Part shown: one piece after another, positions 46,701-57,656 of the stretch | Position numbering within the stretch: the stretch's first letter is position 1 | How the letters are laid out: each line of letters begins with the position of its first letter | Origin: Candidatus Palauibacter scopulicola | Lineage (GTDB): Bacteria > Gemmatimonadota > Gemmatimonadetes > Palauibacterales > Palauibacteraceae | Reading direction: 5' to 3' | DNA length: 64,000 bases | NCBI RefSeq assembly: GCF_947581915.1 | Contig: NZ_CANPWG010000065.1 | Span: 97,181-161,180, forward strand | Notes under the pieces: model-generated | Told to the model about the DNA's origin: nothing | Seen by the model: the letters and a program-made list of their open reading frames with translations, nothing else | Database searches by the model: none | Position numbers and translations under genes: made by a program

Positions 46701-47106
46701 CGCGGAAGAACTCGGGGAAATGGAGGACCCGGAGGGCGATCTCCTGGGACGTCCCGAGGAAATGGCGGAGGAGGCGGCCGAACTCGCACGACAGCTCGAG
46801 TTGGAGGGGCCCACGCAGGAAACCCTCGAACGGCAGCGGCAACTCTTCCGGCGCATGCTCGATGCGGGACGCTCGCTGGAGGACGAGGATCTCGATCCGA
46901 ACGAACGGGAATCGCGCGAGGCCACCGCCCCGCCGGGGATCCCGCCGCCGATCGATCCGGAGCTGCTGCGGGGACGCCGCTACCCGGCGCCCTCGGAGGT
47001 GCTGCTCCGGGAACTGCCGCTCTTCTATCGATCGCTGATCTTCGAGTACTTCGACCGGCTGAACCGCGTGCCTCCGGTGGGCGCCGAGGCCCGGCGGGAG
47101 CCCTGA
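43744..47106 (+). CDS. Large membrane-anchored coiled-coil protein (DUF4175-like)
   Basis: Product of 1120 residues. Three membrane segments lie near the start (about 25-45, 54-75 and 152-169). Beta-rich extracytoplasmic domains follow (about 175-520), then a very long Glu/Ala/Gln-rich coiled coil (about 530-1050) with heptad-like runs such as EQIEALQEELEAS and EELGEMEDPEGD. The last 30 residues are hydrophobic/aromatic (ELPLFYRSLIFEYFDRLNRV). This layout fits the DUF4175 family; function unknown. ATG overlaps the rsmI stop. First of four envelope-type genes. Confidence 0.82.
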   Translation: MSEGFGFERLAAACAAARARAAGTAAASAITLGGALILVLSLLPVSAREGRGSLVPLALALVLWAGLAGLAWIARRVWRALHPHAVAGEADAAAGLGAGDVRSAIELERAERAAAGLAALHRARVSEALGKAAPRGLLPVTGPGWKRRIRRSGVAVALMLLAISGAALLRPQPTFSAAAALGAPWRTAFPAPLPPLGLTGAAGVPRGEAAVVSISATGRDGVDLVWRAAGRAPERTLLEVSAAGSAQGRTGPIISPTAVWVEDREGFASDTLRVRPLEPLLVQDLQLTVEFPAYLGRGSERYRGRIPPLVAPEGARLRLSGETNLPLDGGALAWKPGEGEPGEAAAPIPLEIAGSQFAVSWIPERTGAWEWDLRAESSLGAPILPDPIRVLVVPDLQPRIQLLYPAPDTTLGYQRVMPVIVDIEDDIGLRRAFVRSWRSGLGRENAERREALSPDPAGAERAVFRHLLDRSAESFLPGDTLFYRFEAFDGHPARGPALSEVFLLRVPTFTDIRDRRAEQTEALSEDAQALEERLEALSEAAADAARQTDAEGYDSEDVRFEATEEARSVLEEGQRAEEELAGIEEQIEALQEELEASPLSDPALQEQLERLAERYRELTESGLEEQIEALAEALRELDPEAVREALEQLSEDYENLREQVDQTLGMLEQAAFEQAMKSAQANADELAREQREIAGEEDAEAFREGQESLVEQAEALAERLAELEAELAAADRETAADSARAAGERTQEALGKMADAQSGAEPSPSGEAGEVGETERQAAEEAAEALEQAAGALGSAQREMSGEQGEAAVESLARARGEALALAEEEGRLSEATRGEDSVDPASWRARQGAVRQGLENLVERLSESGNEAAMLNQRTGAAAGEAAERMDQLLDRLAGDGARRLPSRAEVEGIQESLNSLARHLLASEEAARAAGEQSAGQDAADQMNQLAQQQQAVTQETSSLLMPGPRPSGEERRREEIARRQEEVAEELGEMEDPEGDLLGRPEEMAEEAAELARQLELEGPTQETLERQRQLFRRMLDAGRSLEDEDLDPNERESREATAPPGIPPPIDPELLRGRRYPAPSEVLLRELPLFYRSLIFEYFDRLNRVPPVGAEARREP

Positions 47107-47107
47107 C

Positions 47108-48931
47108 GTGGATCGTCCCAGGTTCCGGTTCCCCGCGGGAGGGGCCCGCGGAGCCACGCGCATCGTCGCGCTCCTTGCGGGAGTTTGCGGAGCCCAGTTG
47201 CCGGCGGGTGCCGAGGTGGCCGGTCAGGCGTCCGCGGCCTCCGAGCAGCGCACGGTGGCACGCGCGGAGCGCCTCCGCGCGAGCGGACGGGCCTCGGAAG
47301 CCGCATCCGCCCTGCGTGAGCACCTGGTGCGGGCGCCCGCGTCGCCGGGCGCACTTGCGCTGTTCGGCGAACTGGCGCTGGAATCGGGCGAGGCGGCCGC
47401 CTTCGTGCCCTATGCCGAAGCCGCCGTCGTCGCGGCCCCGGACGATGAGGTTGCCCGGCTGTGGTGGGTGCGGGGGCTCACCGGTGCGGGGCGGCTCGAT
47501 TCGGCCCTCGCCGTGAGCGACCGCTGGCTGAAGGAAGCCCCCCGGCGCTCGGCGGCGCGGCTGGCCCGCGCCGATGCCCAGCTCGCGGCGGGTGACTCGG
47601 CGGGGGCGGTACGCACTCTCGGCGACGCGGCGGACCCCGACAGGGAACTCCTCGCCCGCTTCGCCGACCTCCTTCTCACCGTAGGTGACGGCGATCGCCT
47701 GGCCGCGGCCTGGGTCGGGCTTCTCGCCCTCGCACCGCCGGCGACGGATGAGGTGGAAACGGGCCTCCGGACCGCCGAGGCCCACGGATCCGGCGCCCTT
47801 GCGGCCTCCTTCGAGCGGCTGCGCGCGCGCCTGGCCGGCCGGCGGGACCAGGCATCCCGAGCGGGGGCCATCGTTGCGCTGCGGCTGGGGCGCCCGGAGG
47901 CCGCCCGGGCATTGGCGGAGGCCGCGCCGCCGAGGGACGATCCCGAAGCGGCCGCATTCCTGCGGGAGTACGTGCGCGAAGCGGAGGCGGCGGCCTTGCC
48001 GGGAGAGGTTGCCTGGTCCGCGCGGCGGCTCGCCGGACTGAGTGCGCGACCGGCGGATCGCCTGCGCTGGCTCGCGCTCGCCGGCGACCAGGCGCTGGCG
48101 GCGGGGGATACCGCGTCGGCGCGGCGGGCGCTCGAGGAACTGATTCGGGAGAGCACTCCGGGCGACGGACCTCACCAACTGGCATCGGGCCGCCTGTTCG
48201 GGCTTCTCGCGGCCAACCCCGCTTCGCTCGCCGAGGCGGCCTCGGCGCTCGACCGCTATGTGAGACAGTATCCGGACTCCGCGGCGGTCGAGGCCGGGCT
48301 GCGCGGGGACCTCGCGCTCGGCCACGCGCGCGCGGGCGATCTCGGCGCGGCGGAGGCGCTGGTGGCCGACGCGCGGAACCGGATTCGCATCGCCGCGTCG
48401 GGACGCCTCGACGCCGCGGCGGCCCGGCTGGCGCTGTACGCGGGGCAGCCCGATTCCGCACGGGAGCGGGCGAGCCGGAGCGTGCGCGAGGCGGAGATCG
48501 GGGCGGCCGAACGGACGCGCCGCCTCCGGCTGCTGACGCTGGTGCAGGCGGCGGACACGGCGGAGGTCCGCATCGCGGGCGCCGCCGCGCTCGAGCTCCT
48601 CGCCGCTCCGGAGGCGTTCGATCCCGGGCCCGCTCTCCGCGACCTGGCCGGCCGCCCGGCGTCGAGCGGCCGTTCCGTCGTGCTGGGCTTCCTCGCCGAC
48701 GCGGCAGACGAGGCCGGACGGGCCCGCATCGCCGGCGCCCTGCGTCGCCGGATCGTGCTCGAGTACCCGGGGAGCCCCGAGGCCCCGGCCGCCCTGCTGG
48801 ATCTCGCGCGTGCGTCCACTTCCGCCGACGCCGCTTCATGGCTGGAACAACTGATCGTGGGGTATCCGCGGAGCGCCCTGGCGCCTGTCGCGCGCCGCAT
48901 GCTCGCCGAGCTCGATGGAGGAGGCCGATGA
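47108..48931 (+). CDS. TPR-repeat envelope protein
   Basis: Product of 607 residues with a signal-like N-terminus (residues 12-40, ATRIVALLAGVCGAQLPAGAEVAGQ) and TPR-type helical repeats over most of its length ([62 protein letters not shown]). The C-terminal part has tetratricopeptide-like units typical of outer-membrane tether proteins (YPGSPEAPAALLDLARAS; YPRSALAPVARRMLAEL). GTG start one base after the DUF4175 stop; stop overlaps the next gene as ATGA. Confidence 0.78.
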   Translation: MDRPRFRFPAGGARGATRIVALLAGVCGAQLPAGAEVAGQASAASEQRTVARAERLRASGRASEAASALREHLVRAPASPGALALFGELALESGEAAAFVPYAEAAVVAAPDDEVARLWWVRGLTGAGRLDSALAVSDRWLKEAPRRSAARLARADAQLAAGDSAGAVRTLGDAADPDRELLARFADLLLTVGDGDRLAAAWVGLLALAPPATDEVETGLRTAEAHGSGALAASFERLRARLAGRRDQASRAGAIVALRLGRPEAARALAEAAPPRDDPEAAAFLREYVREAEAAALPGEVAWSARRLAGLSARPADRLRWLALAGDQALAAGDTASARRALEELIRESTPGDGPHQLASGRLFGLLAANPASLAEAASALDRYVRQYPDSAAVEAGLRGDLALGHARAGDLGAAEALVADARNRIRIAASGRLDAAAARLALYAGQPDSARERASRSVREAEIGAAERTRRLRLLTLVQAADTAEVRIAGAAALELLAAPEAFDPGPALRDLAGRPASSGRSVVLGFLADAADEAGRARIAGALRRRIVLEYPGSPEAPAALLDLARASTSADAASWLEQLIVGYPRSALAPVARRMLAELDGGGR

Positions 48932-50211
48932 GGGCCGAGACAAGACGACGGGGCCTGCGGCGCTGCCTCCTGTTGGCGGGGCTCGCCTCGCTTGCGGGCG
49001 CACCGGGGCTCGGTGCCCAGCTTCTCGTCCCCATGGACCGGGAACAGGAGAACCACCTCAAAGCCTACGGGTATGCGTTCGGCATCCTCTCCGAGGGTCA
49101 GTCGGCGGAGTGGCTGCTGAACTACCGTGCGGGGTCCTTTCTCGTGCCGGACCTGCCGTCCAACCGTCGGCGGGCCGCGCTGATGGGGGTGACCGTAGAG
49201 ACGCTCGACGGTTCCGACGTGGCGCGGATCCGCCGCGAGATCGAAACCCGGAACATGGAGGCCGTGCCCCTGGAGAAGGCGCCCACGATCGCGGTCTACA
49301 CGCCGCCCAACAGCTCTCCGTGGGACGATGCCGTGACGATGGCGCTCGAATACGCCGAGATCCCCTACGAACGGATCTGGGACCGGGAGGTCCTCTCCGA
49401 GGAACTCGAGAACTTCGACTGGCTGCACCTCCACCACGAAGATTTCACGGGGCAGTATTCGAAGTTCTATCTGACCTACGCTTCCGCGGCCTGGCTGCAG
49501 GAGGAAGTCGCCCGCAACGAGGCGGTCGCCCGCGAACTCGGGTATCCGAACGTCCCCGCCCTGAAGAAGGCCGTCGCGGCCAGGCTCCGGAGTTACATCG
49601 AGGGCGGTGGTTTCCTGTTCGCGATGTGCACGGCGACGGAAACGCTGGAGCTGGCCCTCGCTGCGGCGGACACCGATATTGCCGCCTCGTTCGCGGATGG
49701 CTCGCCCCCCGACGCCGCGGCGAGCGACAAGCTCCACTGGTCGAACGCCCTCGCCTTCCGCGATGCGGTGCTCGTGACGGACCCCACCCTCAGTGCCTTC
49801 AGCGATATCGACGGGCACCAGGTGAACACTCCTTGGAGGGTCGACCTCGGCAGCTTCTCGCTGTTCGAGTTCAGCGCCAAGTTCGATCCCGTTCCCGCCA
49901 TGCTCACCCAGAACCATCGGCGCGTGCTGCCGGATTTCTACGGTCTCACGACGACCTTCCGGAAGGAGCGCCTTCAGGCCGGGGTCACCGTGCTTGCGGA
50001 GGAGGATGCGCGCGGACGCGTGAAGTACCTCCACGGCAGCTTCGGCGAGGGCACCTTCACGTACCTCGGGGGACACGACCCGGAAGACCCGCGCCACCTG
50101 ATCGGCGACGCGCCGACGGATCTGGACCTCCATCGGCACTCCGCCGGTTATCGGCTGATCCTCAACAACGTTCTCTTCCCGGCCGCGAAGAAGAAGAAGC
50201 TGATCACATGA
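48928..50211 (+). CDS. Exported conserved protein of unknown function
   Basis: Product of 427 residues with a signal peptide (about 1-32, LRRCLLLAGLASLAGAPGLGAQ). The mature start LLVPMDREQENHLKAYGYAFGILSEGQSAEWLLNYRAGSF is shared by a family seen in Bacteroidota and related phyla, often labelled asparagine synthetase B. I see none of that enzyme's motifs here. A glutamine-amidotransferase-like region is possible (about 110-250, PTIAVYTPPNSSPWDDAV ... GGGFLFAMCTATETLEL, with a Cys). HSFGEGTFTYLGGHDPEDP-like text near the end resembles ThuA/DUF4159-type folds. ATG overlaps the TPR stop. Confidence 0.7.
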   Translation: MRAETRRRGLRRCLLLAGLASLAGAPGLGAQLLVPMDREQENHLKAYGYAFGILSEGQSAEWLLNYRAGSFLVPDLPSNRRRAALMGVTVETLDGSDVARIRREIETRNMEAVPLEKAPTIAVYTPPNSSPWDDAVTMALEYAEIPYERIWDREVLSEELENFDWLHLHHEDFTGQYSKFYLTYASAAWLQEEVARNEAVARELGYPNVPALKKAVAARLRSYIEGGGFLFAMCTATETLELALAAADTDIAASFADGSPPDAAASDKLHWSNALAFRDAVLVTDPTLSAFSDIDGHQVNTPWRVDLGSFSLFEFSAKFDPVPAMLTQNHRRVLPDFYGLTTTFRKERLQAGVTVLAEEDARGRVKYLHGSFGEGTFTYLGGHDPEDPRHLIGDAPTDLDLHRHSAGYRLILNNVLFPAAKKKKLIT

Positions 50212-50296
50212 GGGCTCCGCCCCGGGCGGCCGGCCGGTCCGCCGGCCACGACGCGAGACCCGTCAGGCGCGGGACTGCGGCCGGCAGGTAGATTCG

Positions 50297-51190
50297 GTGT
50301 CGCGTAGCGGATACGCGGGCTTCGCCGAGCGGAGACGCGAACGCGAGCGCTCCCAGCGCCGGACGCTGGCGATGGGGCTCCTCGCCTCGGTGTTCCTCCA
50401 CATTCTCCTCCTGGTCGCGGCGGGCGGCGTCCGGGTCGAGTCGCTCCCCTTCACGCTCCCCCCCGTCGAGACCGTGCCCGCGCCCGACGCCCTCGTCGTG
50501 GTCGAGATTGCGCCCACCCTGCCGGAGGACCTCCCCGAGGATCCTCGGCCGGAGCCGTTGCCGCCGCCCGAGGAAGATCCGCCGGAGGTCGAACCCGAGC
50601 CGGAGGAAGAGGAGGAAGAGGAGGAGCCGGAAGAAGAAGCGGAGGAGGAGAGAGGTCCGATCCCGGGCGCGCCGGGCCTCATCGTGGCGGGCCAGCCGAC
50701 GCCGCCCGAGGCGCCCCGGGGCCGGACCAACGCCTCGCGGCTCCAGCTCCGGTTCAGCGACGCGCGGCTGTGGTTCGACCCGCAGTCGCCCCGTCTCATC
50801 GGGGAGAGGCTGGTCCAGTTCGCCCGGGCGGACAGCGCGGTGAGGGCGATCCTGCGCGACTGGCTCGACAGCCTCCAGCTCGAAGAAGATGTGCGGCAAC
50901 GTGCGCGCGACTGGACGTTCGAGCGCGACGGGAAGCGGTGGGGGTTTTCCGAGCAGGGGATCCACCTGGGCGACGTCACCATCCCCATCCCGATCGGGTT
51001 CGCTCCCACGGGGCCCCAGAGGCGGGCGTACGAACAGGCGATCCGCGACCTGACGGCCATCCAGATCCAGAACCTCCGGGACGACGTGGAGGCCGCCGCG
51101 GCGGAGGCGCGGGCCCGCATGCGCGAGCGCTCCGAGGAGGAGGTCCGCCGTCGGCGCGGCGACACCCTGCGCGTCCGCGGACCCCCGTGA
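50297..51190 (+). CDS. TonB-like membrane-anchored protein
   Basis: Product of 297 residues with one N-terminal membrane segment (about 25-42, AMGLLASVFLHILLLVAAG) and a Pro/Glu-rich stretch (about 60-120, runs such as PEEDPPEVEPEPEEEEEEEE). This is TonB-like in layout. The C-terminal 150 residues are charged and helical and do not match the TonB C-terminal domain. GTG start 85 bp after the exported-protein gene. Role unknown. Confidence 0.7.
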   Translation: MSRSGYAGFAERRRERERSQRRTLAMGLLASVFLHILLLVAAGGVRVESLPFTLPPVETVPAPDALVVVEIAPTLPEDLPEDPRPEPLPPPEEDPPEVEPEPEEEEEEEEPEEEAEEERGPIPGAPGLIVAGQPTPPEAPRGRTNASRLQLRFSDARLWFDPQSPRLIGERLVQFARADSAVRAILRDWLDSLQLEEDVRQRARDWTFERDGKRWGFSEQGIHLGDVTIPIPIGFAPTGPQRRAYEQAIRDLTAIQIQNLRDDVEAAAAEARARMRERSEEEVRRRRGDTLRVRGPP

Positions 51191-51224
51191 CCTGGACGCG
51201 CCGCGCGGTCGCCGTGCCCTGCGG

Positions 51225-51253
51225 TTCCGAACCCGCGGCGGCTCCGTTAGACT
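51225..51253 (+). promoter_or_regulatory. Possible valS promoter
   Basis: TTCCGA (51225-51230), a 17-bp spacer and TAGACT (51248-51253, four of six to consensus) sit 83 bp before the valS start. No T-box or other recognised riboswitch is seen in the leader. Confidence 0.35.
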
Positions 51254-51336
51254 GAGCCGCAGCCCGGACGCCGGGGGGCCTCCCCGTCGCACCGACGTTT
51301 CTCCCGATACCGAAACCGTCAGTCAGGAGCCGCCCC

Positions 51337-54023
<2,687 letters not shown>

Positions 54024-54027
<4 letters not shown>

Positions 54028-55616
54028 CGCGCGCCGGGCCCGGAACCGCCGGGCGGGGGCCGGGCGCACGCGAGCGGCTCGTCGCCCTCTTCGCCGACGG
54101 TCGGTTCGTCTCGGCGGCGACGGCTTTGCTGATCATGCTGGGATGCGCGAGGGAGATGCCTCCGCCGGGCGCACGGCCCGACGAAGTTCCTCCCTTCATC
54201 GTCCGCATCAGCCCGGCGCCGGACTCGACGGTCGTCGACTTCGATGGGGCGCTCGAAATCCGTTTCAGCGAACCCGTGCGGATACCGAACGGTCTCGCCA
54301 GGGAGATGTTCGTCACCCCGATGGAGACGTACGAGGCGCAGACGGGATTCTCCGATCTGCGGCTCCGACCTGAGGACGGGTGGCGGGACAGTGTCGCCTA
54401 CTGCTTCACGATTCCGACGGATGGGATCAACGACCTCCTGCGAAACGAGATGGAAGAACCGGTCGAATTCTGCTTCTTCACGGGAGCGGATATCCCGCAC
54501 ACTTCGGTGGAGGGAGAGGTGATCGACGCGCTGACGGGGCAGCCGCTGGAGGGGGCGCGGGTCATCTTCTGGGCGGGTCCCGATTCCATCCCTTACGGCG
54601 CGATCTCGGACAGCACCGGAAGGTTCGCGGCGCGCGGATTGCCGCCGGGCGAATACGAAGCCTTCGGGTTCGTGGACCGCAATCGCAACCTGATCCCCGA
54701 TCGTGTGCTCGAGTCCTACGACAGCACGTCGGTGACGGCATCGCCCGAGGCGCCGACGGAGTTGAGGTTCGTCGTCGTGGCGCCGGATACGACGCCGCCT
54801 CTCCTGGCTCGCGCGCTCGTCGTCGGAAGCGAGACCGTGCAGCTCGAATTCGATGACTATCTCCTTAATCCTCAACCGGAGGCGCCCGGTATCGCGATTC
54901 GCGACTCGGCGACGAACGCGACGCTGGAGATCATCGCCACCCTCATCGGCTCGGCCGACGAGGTGACGTTCCTGTCCGACTCCGCGGCGTTGGCGGACTC
55001 CGTCGCGGCGGCGGACTCCGCGGCCGTAGCCGACTCGGCGGCGGTCGGTGACTCCGCGGCGGCTGAAGCGCCGAGCCCGGATTCCGCCGGCGCCGCGGCT
55101 TCGGACTCGGTCGCGGAAGAGGATCCCGTGCTTCCGTCGAGGTTCATCACCGTGCGGCTCGGCGCGGCCCTTGACTCCGGGACATACCGGGTTTCGGTCA
55201 CGGGCGTGGTGAACGTGCGCCGTCTCACGGGGGGCGGCGACACGTCGTTCGTGGCCGAGCCGGAGCCCCCCTCCGACGACTCGGCGGCGGTCGCCGACTC
55301 GGTCGCCGCGGCGGACTCGGCGGCGGTGGCGGACTCGACGGCTGCCGAGGGCGACTCCGTCACGGTGCAGCAGGATCCGGTGCCGCCGGCGCCCGACAGT
55401 CTCGACATCCCGGGAGTCCCATCGGACACGACCGGGGCGCCACCGGACACGGTCGAAGTGCCGCCGGACACGGTCGGAGTGCCACCGGACACGGTCGGAG
55501 TGCCACCGGACACGGTCGGAGTGCCGCCGGACACGGTCGGAGTGCCACCGGACACGGTCGGAGTGCCGCCGGACACCGTCGCAGCGCCGCCGGACACGGC
55601 CCGTAGGCGCGCATGA
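54024..55616 (+). CDS. Ig-like domain lipoprotein, apparent CTG start
   Basis: Secreted lipoprotein of about 530 residues. The lipobox is LIMLGC with a preceding hydrophobic stretch (FVSAATALLIMLG, Cys41). Next come a bacterial Ig-like/SbsA-type domain (PPFIVRISPAPDSTVVDF...FSEPV), a carboxypeptidase-regulatory-like domain (VEGEVIDALTGQPLEGARVIF) and DS/AA-rich low-complexity runs ending in eight PPDT repeats. Within frame, no ATG, GTG or TTG lies between an upstream stop at 53952 and TTG 54126, which would leave only six residues before Cys. CTG 54024 overlaps the valS stop as CTGA and restores a full signal peptide. Confidence 0.7.
55437..55604 (+). repeat. Eight 21-bp tandem repeats
   Basis: Eight 21-bp units encoding xxPPDTV, mostly GVPPDTV. 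They differ mainly at the third base of one Pro codon (cca or ccg) and in the end units. They lie in frame at the lipoprotein C-terminus and could change copy number by slippage. Confidence 0.92.
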
Positions 55617-56989
55617 CGGACCCGCGCCGCCGGCTCCCGTCCATGGACGCGCTCCTCAACGAGTCCGAGGTCGGCGCCTGGATCGACCGCTACGGCCGCG
55701 AAACGGTGAAGGACTCGCTCCGCCGGGCCCTGGACCGCACCCGCGCGGAACCCGGTCCGGAGGGGTCGGGGCCGGGCGATCTCCTTCGGGCGGCGGAACG
55801 CGATCTGAAGGCGCGATCCCGGCCCTCGCTGCGGCGGGCGCTCAACGGAACCGGCGTCGTGCTCCACACCAACCTCGGCCGCGCGCCGCTCGCCGACGAG
55901 GCGGGCCGCGCCCAGGCGGAGGCCGCCGGCTACGGGAACGTGGAACTCTCCCTCGCGACCGGCCGGCGCGGCTCCAGGTACGATCACTGCGGCGAAGTCG
56001 TCTGCGAGCTGACGGGTGCGGGCGCGGCGATCATCGCGAACAACAACGCGGCCGCCGTGGCGCTGGTCGTGAACGAACTGGCGCGGGGCCGCGAGGTGCT
56101 CGTGTCGCGCGGGGAACTGGTCGAAATCGGAGGTACGTTCAGGATCCCCGATGTGGTGGAGCGGAGCGGCGGCCGGTTGAGGGAGGTCGGCACGACGAAC
56201 CGGACGAGCGTGTCCGATTACGCGGCAGCCATCGACGAATCGACCGGGCTCATCCTGCGGGTCCACCCCTCGAACTACCGGGTCGAAGGCTTCGCGGCCC
56301 GCCCCCCCCTGACGGCGTTGGTGTCCCTCGCGCGGGAGCGCGGCATCCCTCTGGCGCACGATCTCGGGTCCGGGTTGCTCGATGCGGATCTCCTGCCGGG
56401 ATTTCCGGAGGGACCCACCGCCCGGGGATCGCTGGCCGCGGGCGTCGACCTCGCGACCTGGAGCGGCGACAAGCTCCTCGGGGGCCCGCAGGCCGGGATC
56501 ATCGCGGGGGACGCGGCGTTGATCGGGCGATTGCGCCGGAATCCGCTGCTGCGGGCGTTCAGGGTGGACAAGACCACGCTCGCCGCCCTCGATGCCACAC
56601 TGATGCTGTACCGAGATCCGGATCTCGCCGTCCGGCGCGTGCCGGCGCTGCGGATGCTGCGCGAGCCGGTGGAGGCGGTCGAAGCCCGCGCGGCAGCCGC
56701 GCGCCCCGAGCCTCCCCCGCGAACCGGCGCGCGCGTGGACGTGGTGCGGACCGAGGCGATGGTCGGAGGGGGCGCCTTTCCGGGGTTCGCGATTCCTTCG
56801 GCGGGCTGGGCCGTGACCGGGGTCGATATCGAGCGGCTCGCGGCGGAGTGCCGCGCCGGCCCGGTCCCGCTCATCGGCCGCATCGAGCGTGCGGCGTTCA
56901 TCGTCGATGTGCGGGCCCTGCCCGGCGAGGAAGCGGGCCGGGCCGCGGAAGCCCTCGCCTCGGCGCTCGACCGGCTCGCCGATGCCTGA
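55613..56989 (+). CDS. selA: L-seryl-tRNA(Sec) selenium transferase
   Basis: PLP enzyme converting Ser-tRNA(Sec) to Sec-tRNA(Sec) using selenophosphate. The 458 residues include the N-terminal helical domain (PSMDALLNESEVGAWIDRYGRE), NGTGVVLHTNLGRAPL, and the PLP lysine in TWSGDKLLGGPQAG (Lys287). ATG overlaps the lipoprotein stop. No selB, selC or selD is in the window, so they must be elsewhere if the pathway works. The next gene, purN, overlaps its end by 8 bp. Confidence 0.95.
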   Translation: MTDPRRRLPSMDALLNESEVGAWIDRYGRETVKDSLRRALDRTRAEPGPEGSGPGDLLRAAERDLKARSRPSLRRALNGTGVVLHTNLGRAPLADEAGRAQAEAAGYGNVELSLATGRRGSRYDHCGEVVCELTGAGAAIIANNNAAAVALVVNELARGREVLVSRGELVEIGGTFRIPDVVERSGGRLREVGTTNRTSVSDYAAAIDESTGLILRVHPSNYRVEGFAARPPLTALVSLARERGIPLAHDLGSGLLDADLLPGFPEGPTARGSLAAGVDLATWSGDKLLGGPQAGIIAGDAALIGRLRRNPLLRAFRVDKTTLAALDATLMLYRDPDLAVRRVPALRMLREPVEAVEARAAAARPEPPPRTGARVDVVRTEAMVGGGAFPGFAIPSAGWAVTGVDIERLAAECRAGPVPLIGRIERAAFIVDVRALPGEEAGRAAEALASALDRLADA

Positions 56990-57650
56990 CTCTGTGCGGA
57001 TCGCGGTCCTCGCGTCGGGAGGCGGTTCCAACTTCCAGGCGCTCGTCGACCGCTTCCGCCGCGCGGACGTTCGCTACCGCGAGGTCGTCGGTGTGATCGC
57101 CAGCCGCGAGCGAGCGGGCGTCCTGGAGCGGGCGCGCCGGGCAGGGGTGGCCGCGGCCATCGCGCCGCCCGCAGCGACGCGTGCGGAGATGGCGACGTTC
57201 CTCCGCCGCGCGCTGGACGGGTGGAGAAGCGACATCGTGGTCCTCGCCGGCTACATGAAGCTCGTGCCCGAGACCGTCGTGCGGGCGTACTGGGGGCGGA
57301 TTCTGAACATCCATCCCGCGCTGCTGCCCTCGTTCGGAGGCCGGGGGATGTACGGCGCGCGCGTGCACCAGGCGGTCATCGAGGCCGGTGCCCGCGTCAC
57401 CGGAGCGACCGTCCACTTCGTCGACGAGGCGTACGACCGGGGGCCCATCCTGTGCCAGTGGCCCGTACCCGTGCTGGCGGGCGATACTCCGGAATCCGTC
57501 GCGGCCCGCGTGCTAAAGGTCGAGCACCGGATCCTGCCCGCGGCCGTCGAAGCGCTGGCGTCGGGGGCGGTGCGGCTGGACGCGGACCGTCGGGTCCACT
57601 GGGTTCGCGAATGGTTCGAGACAGACACGTTCACCAACCGGGAAGGATGA
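56982..57650 (+). CDS. purN: Phosphoribosylglycinamide formyltransferase
   Basis: Third step of purine synthesis: formylates GAR with 10-formyl-THF. The 222 residues show IAVLASGGGSNFQAL, IVVLAGYMKLVP, NIHPALLPSFGGRGMYGARVHQAVI (catalytic Asn, His) and GATVHFVDEAYDRGPIL (Asp). ATG 56982 lies inside selA. purH follows, giving two linked purine genes. Confidence 0.94.
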   Translation: MPDSVRIAVLASGGGSNFQALVDRFRRADVRYREVVGVIASRERAGVLERARRAGVAAAIAPPAATRAEMATFLRRALDGWRSDIVVLAGYMKLVPETVVRAYWGRILNIHPALLPSFGGRGMYGARVHQAVIEAGARVTGATVHFVDEAYDRGPILCQWPVPVLAGDTPESVAARVLKVEHRILPAAVEALASGAVRLDADRRVHWVREWFETDTFTNREG

Positions 57651-57656
57651 GTGGGG

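Noticed and set aside
43726..47163. 1145-codon open frame on the minus strand opposite the DUF4175 gene
   Set aside because: Low-complexity Arg/Leu/Pro-rich translation that mirrors the plus-strand coiled coil.
55437..55604. 21-bp repeats considered as a CRISPR-like array
   Set aside because: Repeats are contiguous without spacers and encode a regular peptide in frame.
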